Assembly (NCBI GenBank): GCA_050084985.1
Contig: JBITNC010000001.1
Span: 176,204,001-176,268,000 of the forward strand
From: Nageia nagi
Lineage: Eukaryota; Pinophyta
Reading direction: 5' to 3'
DNA: 64,000 bases
How positions within the stretch are numbered: position 1 is the first letter of the stretch; every line of letters starts with the position of its first letter. Shown here one piece after another: positions 35,948 through 47,000 of the stretch. The notes under the pieces are model-generated. The model searched no databases. It worked only from the letters and a program-made list of their open reading frames with translations, and was not told where the DNA came from. Both the position numbers and the translations under genes were made by a program.

Positions 35948-36600
35948 TTGCAAGATGATAAACCACTTGTCATTGAATTACTTGATGATGGAGTGTTTCA
36001 ATTAGATGAAATTGAAATACCTGTAGAACCTAAAAATGATTGGGATATGACAATACACTTTGATGGTTCTCGATGTGAACAAGGTGGTGGAGCAGGTGTT
36101 GTATTCATAACACCGCAAGGTATCCCTATACCTTATGCATTTAAACTAAAATTTCCTTGTACAAATAATAATGCAGAATATGAAGCTTTGATATTAGCAT
36201 TAAAAACTGCTATTAAATTAAAACTTAAAATAATAAAGCTTATTGGAGATTCTTTACTCATCGTAAATCAAGTGAAAGGAATTTATCAATGTAAAGAGCC
36301 TTTAATTCAAAAGTATAAAGCGTTAGTTGAAGAATTATTAAAATCTTTTAACCGATTTCTTATAGAAGTGGCACCAAGATCATCTAATAGATTTGCAGAT
36401 GCTATGGCTTCTATTGGATCTCTTATCCCAAAGGATCCTAAACAATCTTCAATTCAAGTTGAGATAATTCAATTATCTCAATCATCGTTACAATAGGAAG
36501 ATGAAGAAAAAAATGTATTAAATATTAACATAAATGATAAAGATAATTGGTATAAAAAATTGATAGACTTTTTAAAATTTGGAAATCTTCCTGCAAACCT
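35948..36600 (+). pseudogene. archaeal-type RNase H (aRH), copy B
   Basis: The second RNase H of Tat elements. Catalytic positions are all present here: Asp of HFDGS, Glu of NNNAEYEAL, Asp of IGDSLLIV and Asp of NRFADAMAS. The open frame runs to a TAG at 36494-36496 and continues with an acidic tail. Next downstream is a TGA in the Arg-Arg codon pair CGA-CGA; copy A has its TGA at the other codon of the same pair. Confidence 0.9.
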
Positions 36601-37808
36601 TAATAAATCAGCATGACGAGCTTTTAAAATTAAAGTAACGAAATATTGTTTGTTAGGGGACGTTTTACATCGATGAAATTTTAATGGTATTTTACTCAGA
36701 TGTCTTGAATGGAATGATGTTAAAAAGGCTATATCTTCTGCCCATGATGGAACATGTGGAGGACATTTTAATGGTGTTGCAATTGTAAAATGATTAATAC
36801 GAATGGGGTATTATTGGCCAACTATGGATAAAGATTGTTGTGAATATGTTTAAAAAATGTTTTAAATGTCAACAATATACTCATTTATTTTCACAACCAT
36901 CTCAAGAACTACATCCTATACAATCACTTTGGCCATTCTCTAAATGGGCATTAGATTTAATAGGAAAAATTACACCTACATCTTCTGGTGGACATAAGTT
37001 CATAATTACAGCGACTGAATATTTTACCAAATGGGTAGAGGCTATTCCCATGACTTCCACTATTGGTTCACGAATCGCAAATTTTATAGAAAATTATATT
37101 ATATGTAGATTTGGTGTGCCAAATCAATTAATTATGGATAATGGAAAAAAATTTAAAAATAAGGATGTAAAACAAATATGTGATAAGTATAAGATTAAAC
37201 AAAGTTTTTCCACTCCTTATTATCCACAAGGCAATGGACAGGCAGAGGCTACTAATAAAATTATTCGAAACATCTTAGCAAAAATAGTAAATGATTCTCA
37301 TAGAGATTGGCATATTCAAATACCAAAAGCCTTATGAGCTTATCGTACCAGTGTACGCACTCCTATTGGGGCAACACCATTCTCTCTAGTGTACAAAATA
37401 GAAGCTATCCTACCTATAGAACTTGAGATACCATCCCTTAGAGTAAATCTGAGTGAGCAAAATTCTAATGAAGAAACAAGACAGAATCGCTTAGATCAAC
37501 TATTACTTTTAGATGAAAAATGTATTAATGCTTTAGAACATATGCGTGTTTATCAGAAAAGGATAAAATGAGCTTTTGATAAAAGGGCTCTAATTTGTGA
37601 ATTTGAAATAGGTGATTTGGTTTTAAAAGAAAATCAACAAACTTCACGAATAGAATGACAGCTTAGAGATAAGTTTGTTCCGAATTGGTTAGGACCATAT
37701 ATCATTAAGAAAAACTTCGATAGAGGAACTTATCATTTATCAGATTTAGAAGGAAATGAAGAATGTGAACCTATAAATATCATGCATCTTCGACCTTTCT
37801 ATACATAA
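36601..37808 (+). pseudogene. gypsy integrase, copy B
   Basis: HH-CC zinc domain (GTCGGHFNG, C-F-K-C-Q), catalytic core (ALDLIG, IMDNGKKF, GQAEATN; D-D-E all present), GPKF-like C-terminal part ending VPNWLGPYIIKK and then HLRPFYT before TAA at 37806-37808. No chromodomain. A +1 offset in the homopolymer at 36849-36857 separates the zinc domain from its second Cys pair; copy A has a +1 offset at the same place. Other stops: TGA at about 37335 and 37569. Confidence 0.92.
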
Positions 37809-37895
37809 AAAAAAATGTGTACATTAGTTTTCTTTTCTTTTATTTTATTGTTAAAATAATAAATAAATAAAAGTATTAATATTTGTCAAGTGTTA

Positions 37896-39125
37896 ATGAT
37901 TAAAATAGAAAAGATGAATCTGGCAAGGGAATCTGCTGAAGGTAGCATAATGCCACCACAAGTACGATTTCCACCACCGAGATATCCAGGTGATTTCACG
38001 TTAACATATTTACAACATAGATTTGATATTAATCTTTTAAATTATTTACAATTGACTATTGATGAACAATATAAAAGAACATTTCATATGTTTTGTGTTA
38101 GGAATAATGATTGGGGAGTCACTTTGTGTGGATATGAAGTAAGCATTATTTTAGATCCACCAATCTATTTCACCCATATGGAAAGAATATCACAAAGAAT
38201 AATGGCTTTCTGCTTACAATGGCCTTATGGAATACCAAAGATTGTCATAAATTATCAATTAACTGAGTATTCACTCCTTTTAGCTAGGCTAAAATACGTT
38301 AAGCAATTAACCAAAAGCCTAGAATGGATGGATGAAATCCTACATTATTTACCTCATAAAAGGGTGATTTATGATTTTTCAAATACTTTTGTGACTTTTC
38401 CTCCTAGAACGTCACAACAATATTATAGGCAAATTAACAGATGTTCTTGCATGCAAATGCGACACATAATTTAGGAACAAAAGTTAGCGAAAAGGCAAGC
38501 TTTGCATATTGCTGAACTTAAAATGATAAGTCAAATAAAGGTTAGAAATGAGATCATCAAAAGACTATCAAAAGAACATAGAGTACGGAATAATGGAAGT
38601 TATCTTCCAAGGTTCGAAAATAGGTATGACAAAGATATCTTTATGAAAGTTATTCGTAATGCTCCTACTCCTTTGTACTCAAATGTTTTTTCCATGCCTA
38701 CAGAAATACAACAAAAATTGGCCTTGACATTCTATGATACATGTGAATCTTACGGTTGGGATGTCAAAATAAATGGGTATCAAGTTATCGTTTGTATCAA
38801 TGCCTTTAAGTTATGGTGTTCTCCCAAATCAAAATATGATTTAATGATATATTTCTATCTTCTGTGGCCTATAGAAAAGCCCAAAATAATAGTCGATTAT
38901 ACTCACAACCAGACTTTAAGATATCGAGAACGACTCATTTCAATCACACAAACCATGACATCTGAACACTTAGACTATTGTGTTCCAAAAATTTATCATA
39001 ATCAAGTGGTATTAGATTTTAGTTTTTTGTTTAGTTCAACACATTGTTCATTTAATCCTAATGCAGTTCAAACTCGATTTGAACGCATCACGAATAGATT
39101 TCCTAGAAAAATCATAAAATCCTAA
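37896..39125 (+). pseudogene. ORF3: accessory protein with two copies of one unknown domain
   Basis: This sense ORF of 409 codons starts 87 nt after pol, in the integrase frame. ATG is at 37896 or 37914. It has a single in-frame stop (TAG 38472-38474) between its halves. Each half holds the same series: Trp-x-Val, Gly-Tyr six residues later, Trp-Pro 30 residues on, Pro-Lys-Ile 5 on, Tyr 6 on, then Asp-Phe-Ser 39-40 on. Matching codons are at 38112 and 38757 for the first Trp. I do not recognise the fold. It is neither an envelope protein (no signal or membrane segment) nor a chromodomain. The last codons run into the tandem repeat at 39106. Confidence 0.8.
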
Positions 39126-39240
39126 AAAATAGAAAAATCATAAAATCCTAAAAAATAGAAAAATCATAAAATCCTAAAAAATAGAAAAATAGAAAAATCA
39201 TAAAATCCTCAAAATTTGAAAAATCATAAAACACATAAAA
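39106..39240 (+). repeat. 26-bp tandem repeat at the end of ORF3
   Basis: AAATCATAAAATCCTAAAAA-type units repeat about four to five times with decay. The ORF3 stop codon (39123-39125) lies inside the first unit. Confidence 0.9.
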
Positions 39241-39613
39241 ATTATAAAATTAAAAAATATACTTAGATGGGAACATCTAGAGGTCACTTGGCAATTGGGT
39301 GCCTTGCCCTTGTATGATGTAAATATATGTTGCATGTCATCGTAACAGTGATTATCCAGTAAATGTGTAATGTATGAAAAGGTTATCTTAGAATAATCTC
39401 CTTGTTATCACTACATTCACTTTATCCTTTGTTTCATAAAGAAATGACATACCCTAGATGATAGAAAAACATAAAATTTGTATGTTTGAAGAAAAATCAA
39501 AAACTCCAAACACTTAATACATTAAGGAATTCTAAGAGAATTTGAATGAAATTATTTTAGAAACATTAAGAGTGAAAAATTACATATCTATCCTATTATT
39601 CGCTTCATCCCGA

Positions 39614-39721
39614 ACCCAAGAATCATTTGGTAAAAAAAAAAAACAAAAAATAAAATAAAATAAAAAATAAAAAAATAAAAAATAATTTTTTTTTTTACCA
39701 TAATATCAATGATTCTTGGGT
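39614..39721 (+). repeat. long inverted repeat with A/T-rich loop
   Basis: ACCCAAGAATCATT (39614-39627) then TGGTAAAAAAAAAAAA pairs with TTTTTTTTTTTACCA (39686-39700) and AATGATTCTTGGGT (39708-39721). The stem is about 27 bp with a small bulge; the loop is made of A-rich TAAAA units. Confidence 0.85.
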
Positions 39722-40140
39722 GATTACAATATCCTCTACTGGGGCTATGGATGCCTGACTGGCAGTAGAGCAAGGTTGTAGTGGGATCAAGGTGGTTAAG
39801 CCACTTTATATGTACCTCTATACGTTCCATATGGATGGATTAGCTCATTAATGTTTCTGAGATAATTCCATGTCAAATGATCTAAGAAGGGAAATGAATG
39901 TCACTACACACACGAAGTTTTAGGTTTTTTATCAACATATAATAATATTGTTTGATATCATCTTAGGTTGTTAAAATCTTGAAATAAAGAAAGATAAGGT
40001 AGATGTTATAATAACTTGGTTATTAATTCAAAGGTCACTTAATATTTTTATTATAATGAATATCCTTCATATTATATAATTTGTTGATGTTTAGGATTAT
40101 TCGTTTCATTTTGTAAAATCCATTTTTTACTATTATATCC

Positions 40141-40505
40141 TACCTTTGAACATTATTAAAATTTGCTTTTCTTTGGGAAAGATAAGAATGATTAGTTATT
40201 ATTCTCTTGACCAAGATAAAGTTAATGTTCATATACATTCCTAAAGTCACTATTGTTTCATTTTAAACCATGTTTTAAATATACCTATTACCTTTGAACA
40301 TTATTAAAATTTGCTTTTCTTTGGTAAGGATAAGAATGATTATTTATTGTTCTCCTAACCAAGATAAAGTTAATGTTCATATGCATCCATACGTCATTAG
40401 TCTCTATTACCTTTGAACATTATTAAAAGTTGCTTTTCTTTGGAAAGGATAAGAATGATTAATTATTGTTCTCCTGACCAAGATAAAGTTAATGTTCATA
40501 ACATC
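40141..40505 (+). repeat. 98-bp repeat, three copies, in the 3' region of copy B
   Basis: Copies start at 40141, 40289 and 40408, each reading TACCTTTGAACATTATTAAA to AAGTTAATGTTCATA, separated by unrelated spacers of about 50 and 20 bp. Confidence 0.92.
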
Positions 40506-41245
40506 CATAAAGAATTAGTTTTCCATGTCAAGTGGTTTATTATAAAAAATTGCTAAGTGTGGAAAATGATGCATCTGATTTCGTAAAAATTTAATAAAAA
40601 TATGTCCTTAAATAATCTTAAAATATAGAAGATTTAATATTTGAAAATAATGATTCTTAATTAATTAATTTAATATACATATTTTAGATATTTTAAATAA
40701 TATCTAAAGTCAATATAAAAATTTAAATTCATGATGTACTAAAAGATTTATTAAGTTAATGATTAGTTATCAAATTTAAATCATGTTTGCATACATCAAA
40801 CAAAACCATTGTCATCATTTATAAAATATGTTATTAATTATTAAATTAATTAACAGGTTAATTAGTCGCAATTTATAATCAATCAATTATTTAAACAAAT
40901 TATGTTATTTCATGTTATCAAGTATTCTCATATAGCTCACAATTATATCTATGCATCATACATTCTGAAAGTTACATCTATCATCAACATCTATTCATCA
41001 TCAAGTGATTAAAAGATAATTATGTTTTCTACATAATATCACATCATACTTATAATATAGAAAATCTAAGATCATACATCAAGAATCATAGAAATACTAT
41101 AACATACCATCAGTCTATCCATCACACAATAAAAATAATCTAAACAGTACATCAAGAAAATATAACACCATAATCATCATATCAGCATGAGCCATAATGC
41201 CAATAAATAAAAGTACATCATATATATATCATCAAAATAAGAATA

Positions 41246-41569
41246 TCAATGTCCTCCAGTAGATACAATATCATCATGAGGATCGCCAAGATGCTCTGAA
41301 GAACCCTCATCCCTAGTAATGGATCTCAAGCCTATAGCATATGTATGAGGAGATACACCCCTAGTAGTAGACTGAGATCGAGAAACTGATGTTGCATGAC
41401 AACTGTGACTCCCTGAATGACCCAAGCCACCAGAAATTGGTGAACGAGGAAACCCTGGTACTGGCCTAGGTGGTGAACTAGGACCATCTGAAAAATATCT
41501 CGAAAAACCAGGTAGCCAAAGCTCCACAGCCCTGCGATAATAATTTTGCTCTCTCAACTGATCTGCCAT
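41246..41569 (-). CDS. antisense ORF in the 3' region of copy B
   Basis: An intact minus-strand ORF of 107 codons with ATG at 41569, inside an otherwise frame-poor 3 kb. The protein starts MADQLREQNYYRRAVELW, then is rich in Ser, Pro, Gly, Arg and His. Its GC content is visibly higher than that of its surroundings. GATCG half-palindromes lie just upstream of its start (41605-41640). Antisense ORFs in the 3' region are known in some Tat elements (for example maize Grande), so this position fits. No domain is recognised; expression is not shown. Confidence 0.5.
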   Translation of the reverse strand: MADQLREQNYYRRAVELWLPGFSRYFSDGPSSPPRPVPGFPRSPISGGLGHSGSHSCHATSVSRSQSTTRGVSPHTYAIGLRSITRDEGSSEHLGDPHDDIVSTGGH

Positions 41570-42400
41570 GAAAACTATTTTGTTTTAAAAACCCTTGCAT
41601 CACAGATCGTTAGCGATCATTATGTCGATCGTCAATAATTTAAATCAAATCAATAATGATTATTGATCGGTAATGATTCATAAGTAATCGTTGGCAATTT
41701 ATATTATTTGAAAATGTACAAAATGAAGTATATTTTCTTTAAATATCTTAAAATTTATTTGTGTATAGACAAAAAATTAAAAAGCTTCATTCACTAAGGT
41801 GAAAGTGAACACATTATAAATCACATTATTTTTCGCCTAGAAGAATGCTCCAATGTCACATGATTGCCAAATACATCAGCACATGAAGGACTAGTATTAA
41901 GTAAACTTACTAGGGTAAAATGATTAAAATCGCTATTAAAACAAGTCTAAACACAAGAAATTAAGATATTCATAGCAAAATATACTATTATAAAGATAGT
42001 ATTTTTACTATATAAATCCACGACGATCACTTTATAGTCGTTAACAATAATAAAAGATTGTCAATGATCTTTGACTAAGTCAAATACGAAAAATAGATCA
42101 GACTAAGTTTGAGCTCAAATGGCAAAACAATCATAGGATGTAAGAGATCATCTCGAAACTTCATTGTCGAGATAAAGGACAATACTATTACAATTCATAT
42201 ATTAAAGAAAACTTATACGGTATAGGTGTGCTTAGACATGCAAAATGACATAATAGAAATGTCATGCAACTGTCACACAAGCTCAATACATCATCATACT
42301 GAAAATAGTCACTTCCGAAGTTATCAACTTTATCAAAAAACAAAGCTTCTCATTATATATTTTTTTCAAAATTATCAACCCTATCTTTGGTTGATAATTC

Positions 42401-42415
42401 AAAAAAGGGGCAAAA
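42401..42415 (+). other. polypurine tract
   Basis: AAAAAAGGGGCAAAA ends directly at the 3' LTR start. It primes plus-strand cDNA synthesis. Confidence 0.85.
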
Positions 42416-45315
42416 TGTAGACACTCAAAATAAACCCTATCTTTAATTTAATAAATAAATAAATAAAACAAGTATTTTTTCTAATATATATCACATTAAA
42501 ATAATTGTTGATTAAGATTGTGTAATATATGTGCCGTGAACAATCTTAACCAAAGTAAATCAAGAATAGACTATGGGGATAGTCTGATCTCTGGAGAAGG
42601 CCGGTTCCTTATCTATTGGGCATAGAAAAAGTAACAGGAAAGGAAATAAAAAGGAGTAGAGTGCAAGGAATTTAAGCAAAGGGCTTAGGGTAACAAGAGA
42701 GAAAGTAAAGGTGGATCACTAGTTTAGTACGGGCTTTCATAGTGTGTGAAACCTTGGCCTGAATTGAGTGTAGCAGCTACAGTACAAACTCTCACTCTCT
42801 AATAGTTTCCCAACTTTACTTTACCATGTAGCAGACACAGTTATACTAGCAACTCACAATTATCATTCAGGAAACAATCTAAGCTGCCACGATGTAAACA
42901 AATTAAGAATGACAATTACGAGTGCTAGATAACAAAGGTCAAGATGGTTTCATATTACTGATAAAAACTATAGGTCTTTGAGAACAAATGTAAAGAGTAA
43001 TACTAGGTTTTTGACCCTTCTTTCACTTTATTTTCATATACTTATACTACAGTAACAATAGTTACAAGAATTGCAAAATAGAAATGTTTATAAAAATAGC
43101 TTCAAGATTCTAGCCTTCTTTTAATTGATACTACCTACATACACCACTTGGCAGAATATTACAAAAATGAGGCAGATTGTAGATGATATAGCTTCTTAAT
43201 AACTATGATCTGATCTCTCATTGGCCTCATCTCTACATTCTGGAATACTCTACTTACTAGCTCTGACTATTTGATCATTCCTTGATGACCTCATCACTTC
43301 CAGAACCCAATTTCATTCAAAAATGTGAACATTTTTCTCCCTGTGACATCATTTTCATACTTCTAGAATGCTTTACTCATTGGCTCCAGTTATTTGATCA
43401 CTCCTTGATGACCTCATCACTTCCAGGACTCGATTTCATTCAAAAATGTGAACATTATTCTCCCCATGACATCATCTTCATACTTCTAGAATGCTTTACT
43501 TACCAGCTTTGACTATTTGATCACTCCTTGATGACCTCATCACTTTTGGGACCTAGTTTCATTCAAAAATGTGAACATTGTTCTCCCTGTGACATCGTCT
43601 TCATACTTCTAGAATGCTCTACTTACCAGCTCTAGCTATTTGATCACTCCTTGATGACCTCATCACTTTTGGGACCCGATTTCATTCCAAAATGTGAACA
43701 TTATTCTCCCCATGATGTCATCTTCATACTTCCAGAATGCTCTACTCATCGACTCTAGTTATTTGATCACTCCTTGATGACCTCATCACTTCCAGGACCC
43801 AGTTTCATTAAAAAATGTGAACATTGTTCTCCCCATGATGTCATCTTCATACTTCTAGAATGCTCTACTCATCGGCTCTGGCTATTTGATCACTCCTTGA
43901 TGACCTCATCATCTTTGGAACTCAAGCTTTTCCATAAATGAGTTTTATAATTTCCTTTTGGAATGCTTTACTCACTGGCTCCAGTTATTTGATCACTCCT
44001 TGCTGACCTCATCATCTCTAAAACTTGGGCTTTTCCACAATTGAGCTTTATCATTTACTTTTGGAACACTTAAATTATGGGCTCTGGCTTCTTTGATTAT
44101 CTCTTACTGACCTAACCTCTTCCAGAACCTGGGCTTTTTCCTTTCTTTTGTGACATCATCATTTCATTCTAGAACACTTTATCTACTGACTCCAGCCTAT
44201 TTTGTTTGCTCTAGAAAAACTCCCAGGGATCTTAAAATGAACTCATGATTACAAGTAAAGTACATTGGGACTTCAATAAAGAATTTATTATGTATGAATA
44301 TACAATAATTATAACTCCTTATAAAAGCATTAATAAGATTTAAAATTATATTATCGGATCAATCTTTTCGAACATATATAAAACAAGTGGTCTTATGACC
44401 CTTGTCATTAAAAAATGACCATAGAGCGACCATTCTAATGTTAATATATAATCACTAAAAAATCGGAGATGATCATCGACGATCTCTCAGGATCATTAGC
44501 GATCCATGAACAGTTAAACAACAAACAAATCTAAGCCTGGAATAGCCTAGTATGTATAATTTGTAATCATGGATATAGATGGAAGATAACAACACCTCAA
44601 AATTTAGTTCGAGAGGTTACCTAGAATCTTGGGATGCCAAAACAAATGAATAACAAACCTTGAAGCTTATAAATTGAAGCTTTGTACGTGAACAAAGGGA
44701 CCCCAATCTTACTATAGCGAAGCTCTACCGAAATCAAATCAAGAGATTATTAGCAAAAGGTTGTAAGCTTGATTAATAACAAACCTCATATCAACTATAT
44801 TTCTATATTATGTTATTCATTTGCTGATTAATATGTATGAATAGGTATGCTTTTGATTCTTTATTCATTTTCTATGTGTAGGATCAATACAGGAAAAGAA
44901 CAATGGAAGTAAGCATGAAAGAGAACAATAAGGAATAGACAAAAACACTACAAAATTCTATGAAGATTACTCCAGTGCATACAGAGCTGATCATTGATGA
45001 ATCAAAGATCGATCGATGATGATTCACCAGATCGATAACAAAGGCCAAAGGTTTACAACGAACACAATGATGGCGTAGAGAATGTAGAGTCATGCTTCAA
45101 TTGTTATTGATCTACACTGATTATTACCAATCCATAACGATTACTGTCGATGCTGATTAAAATAGATCAATAAAAACTCACTTTTTGTATTCAAATACTT
45201 TAGAATATAAATCATTATTACTATTGATGTGTATTGTCGAATATGTTCATGATTAATTATGTTGAATAATTTATCTATCTAAATTGCATTTTAGGTTCAT
45301 AATTTGATATACACA
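42416..45315 (+). repeat. 3' LTR of copy B (2,900 bp)
   Basis: Matches 25556-28455 end to end. Small indels cancel out so that both are 2,900 bp. Contains the 123-bp array (about 43250-43900), the TATA box at 44373-44387 and hairpin at 44389-44400. An antisense frame at 45093-44884 is also seen in copy A's LTR but is not treated as a gene. Confidence 0.97.
43250..43930 (+). repeat. 123-bp tandem array in the 3' LTR
   Basis: Same units as in the 5' LTR (TTTGATCACTCCTTGATGAC every 123 bp). Confidence 0.9.
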
Positions 45316-45320
45316 AAGTG
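45316..45320 (+). repeat. target site duplication, right copy (AAGTG)
   Basis: Identical to 25551-25555. Confidence 0.9.
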
Positions 45321-47000
45321 CATGGATATTATGCATTTTAGGAAAACTAGATATGAACTTATTTTGATTCATGGAAAAGACTTTTGCTAGGGTTTGGTTG
45401 ACCATAATCATTTTATAATTATTAGGGTTGAAGGGGTCACCAAATTTGTAGATGGGATGGATGATATTTAAGATCCAAGAGGGAAAAAATACTTGAGATA
45501 ATATGTAATTAAATATTTTAGTAATATGGAAAAATAGGATTGTAGGATTATGTTTGAGGAATTCAACACTTAATTTTTCAAGGTCAATAGATTCATCAAT
45601 TTGTAGTTTATGGATAGCTCACAAAACCATTTTATTAGTGAAGAAATGACAAAGGTGAGGTCAATGTTTAGAAATAATGGAAGGTTGATTCGAGATATTA
45701 TCGACGGAATATAAATAAGTTGATCAAACATAAAGGTTTGTAATAAAGCATAGATAAGATTTAAGTAGAAAAAGGTACCAAAATCTCTTAGCGTTTATAT
45801 TTAGAATATTGATTACCTTCAATATTTTTGCAATAGTATATTATCTCTTCTTATTTTTTATGAGGTTACAATAATTTCCTTTGACCTCTTTAGCCATAAA
45901 GAGGTTGTGTTCCATAGCTAATATAATGATTTTATGGAGGTTCTTGCATTAATTATCAAACCATGACTTATGTGGGTGATTTCCATAGTGTGGGTGAGAG
46001 GATGAGGTATTGATGATATAAGGGAAGGATTCAATATAAGTTGACGAAAGGTATTTAGAGAAACATCCTACCAATAGGATGGAATCTTATATATGGTGGA
46101 CATTGGTGAGGTGTTTGTTTAGGCTTTTTATATAGATATGGTTAATATTATAGTCAAAGTTAATATGAGGGATAGGAGGGGAAGAGAGGGATGTGTGGTG
46201 AGTGGAATGGTAAGGATAAAATAAGCATGATCAAATAGGGTTGGAATAAATGAGATACTAAAATCAATTATAGAAAAGGCAAGGAGAAGATTAGTTATAT
46301 CATAGTCGACCACACTAGTACCACTAGTAAAAGTGAAATAGGTAGAGTGATTGGATTTATGGAATTGACCAATCCTATCTATAATGATTAAATAATGTGG
46401 TCTACATAATTCCTATCATCATCTTGTTATCATGTTAGACCTAAATAATCAATATTTATCTTCAATAATCAAAGAGGATCTAAAGAAATATTATGTAATC
46501 AATATTGGGATATGCTTTTTTATTAATTAAAGTACTCTAATAGCATGATATCACCCAAGAGGGAAAATATGAAGATCTTAAGATAAAGATCCAAGTAGGA
46601 TGATTCCCCATCATTAATAATAGAATGTGATTTTAAGTAGGAGAAAAGAAACAAATATAAATGAAAAGATGTTAAGAAATTGACTTCCTATAAAGAGAGA
46701 TCCATATGTATATGGCATGTACATTTGAGAATTCCATATAGATGCATAAATTCAATAGATCATGATACAAACAAGCAATACCTCTAGGTCCTTTCATACA
46801 TTGGAAAGTATCATGTCTATAAGAATAAAATCAAGAATAGATTATACATGATGGTAATCATGTCATTTGTGTTTCATTATTTCTATGAGAATAATGAGAT
46901 CCTAATCACCAATTACATCATTTAGTGAACCTAGAGAAGAGAATAAAGCCACCATAATTCCACATATTCATTTTGATACAAGACTAAAGACTTGATACCT
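45316..47000 (-). pseudogene. LINE endonuclease and RT N-terminal half
   Basis: Continuation of the minus-strand LINE split by copy B. On the minus strand, 46380-46128 reads like the end of an AP-type endonuclease (SGTSVVDYDIT, then IDFSI, then a FDHAYF stretch in place of S-D-H). Next, 45975-45850 gives KSWFDNECKN followed by a basic Lys-Lys-Arg stretch, typical of the linker before plant LINE RT. The 45320-45800 part is strongly decayed RT. The 5' end of the LINE is not defined; 47000 is approximate. Confidence 0.7.

Larger units (their letters stand above)
25556..45315 (+). mobile_element. complete Tat-type Ty3/gypsy retrotransposon, copy B (19,760 bp)
   Basis: Two 2,900-bp LTRs starting TGTAGACACT and ending ATATACACA, a 5-bp target duplication, a polypurine tract, and ORF1-gag-pro-pol-ORF3 in order. 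The second RNase H, the C-x2-H Gag knuckle and the absence of a chromodomain mark the Tat lineage. Comparing about 410 bp at the LTR starts I count about 18 substitutions, only one a transversion, plus one 1-bp indel. Coding frames carry many stops, so it is non-autonomous. It splits a LINE. Confidence 0.97.

Noticed and set aside
37896-39125. ORF3 considered as an envelope-like gene or a captured plant mobile domain
   Set aside because: No signal peptide, membrane segment or furin-type site is visible, and the mobile-domain motifs I know are not seen; left as unknown.
39588-39830. 80-codon minus-strand ORF with a Phe-rich stretch resembling a membrane segment
   Set aside because: The Phe-rich part is the translated A-run of the hairpin at 39614-39721.
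40141-40505. Possible CRISPR-like array (98-bp repeats with different spacers)
   Set aside because: Eukaryotic context, long repeats, only three copies and unequal spacers inside a retrotransposon; a diverged tandem repeat explains it.
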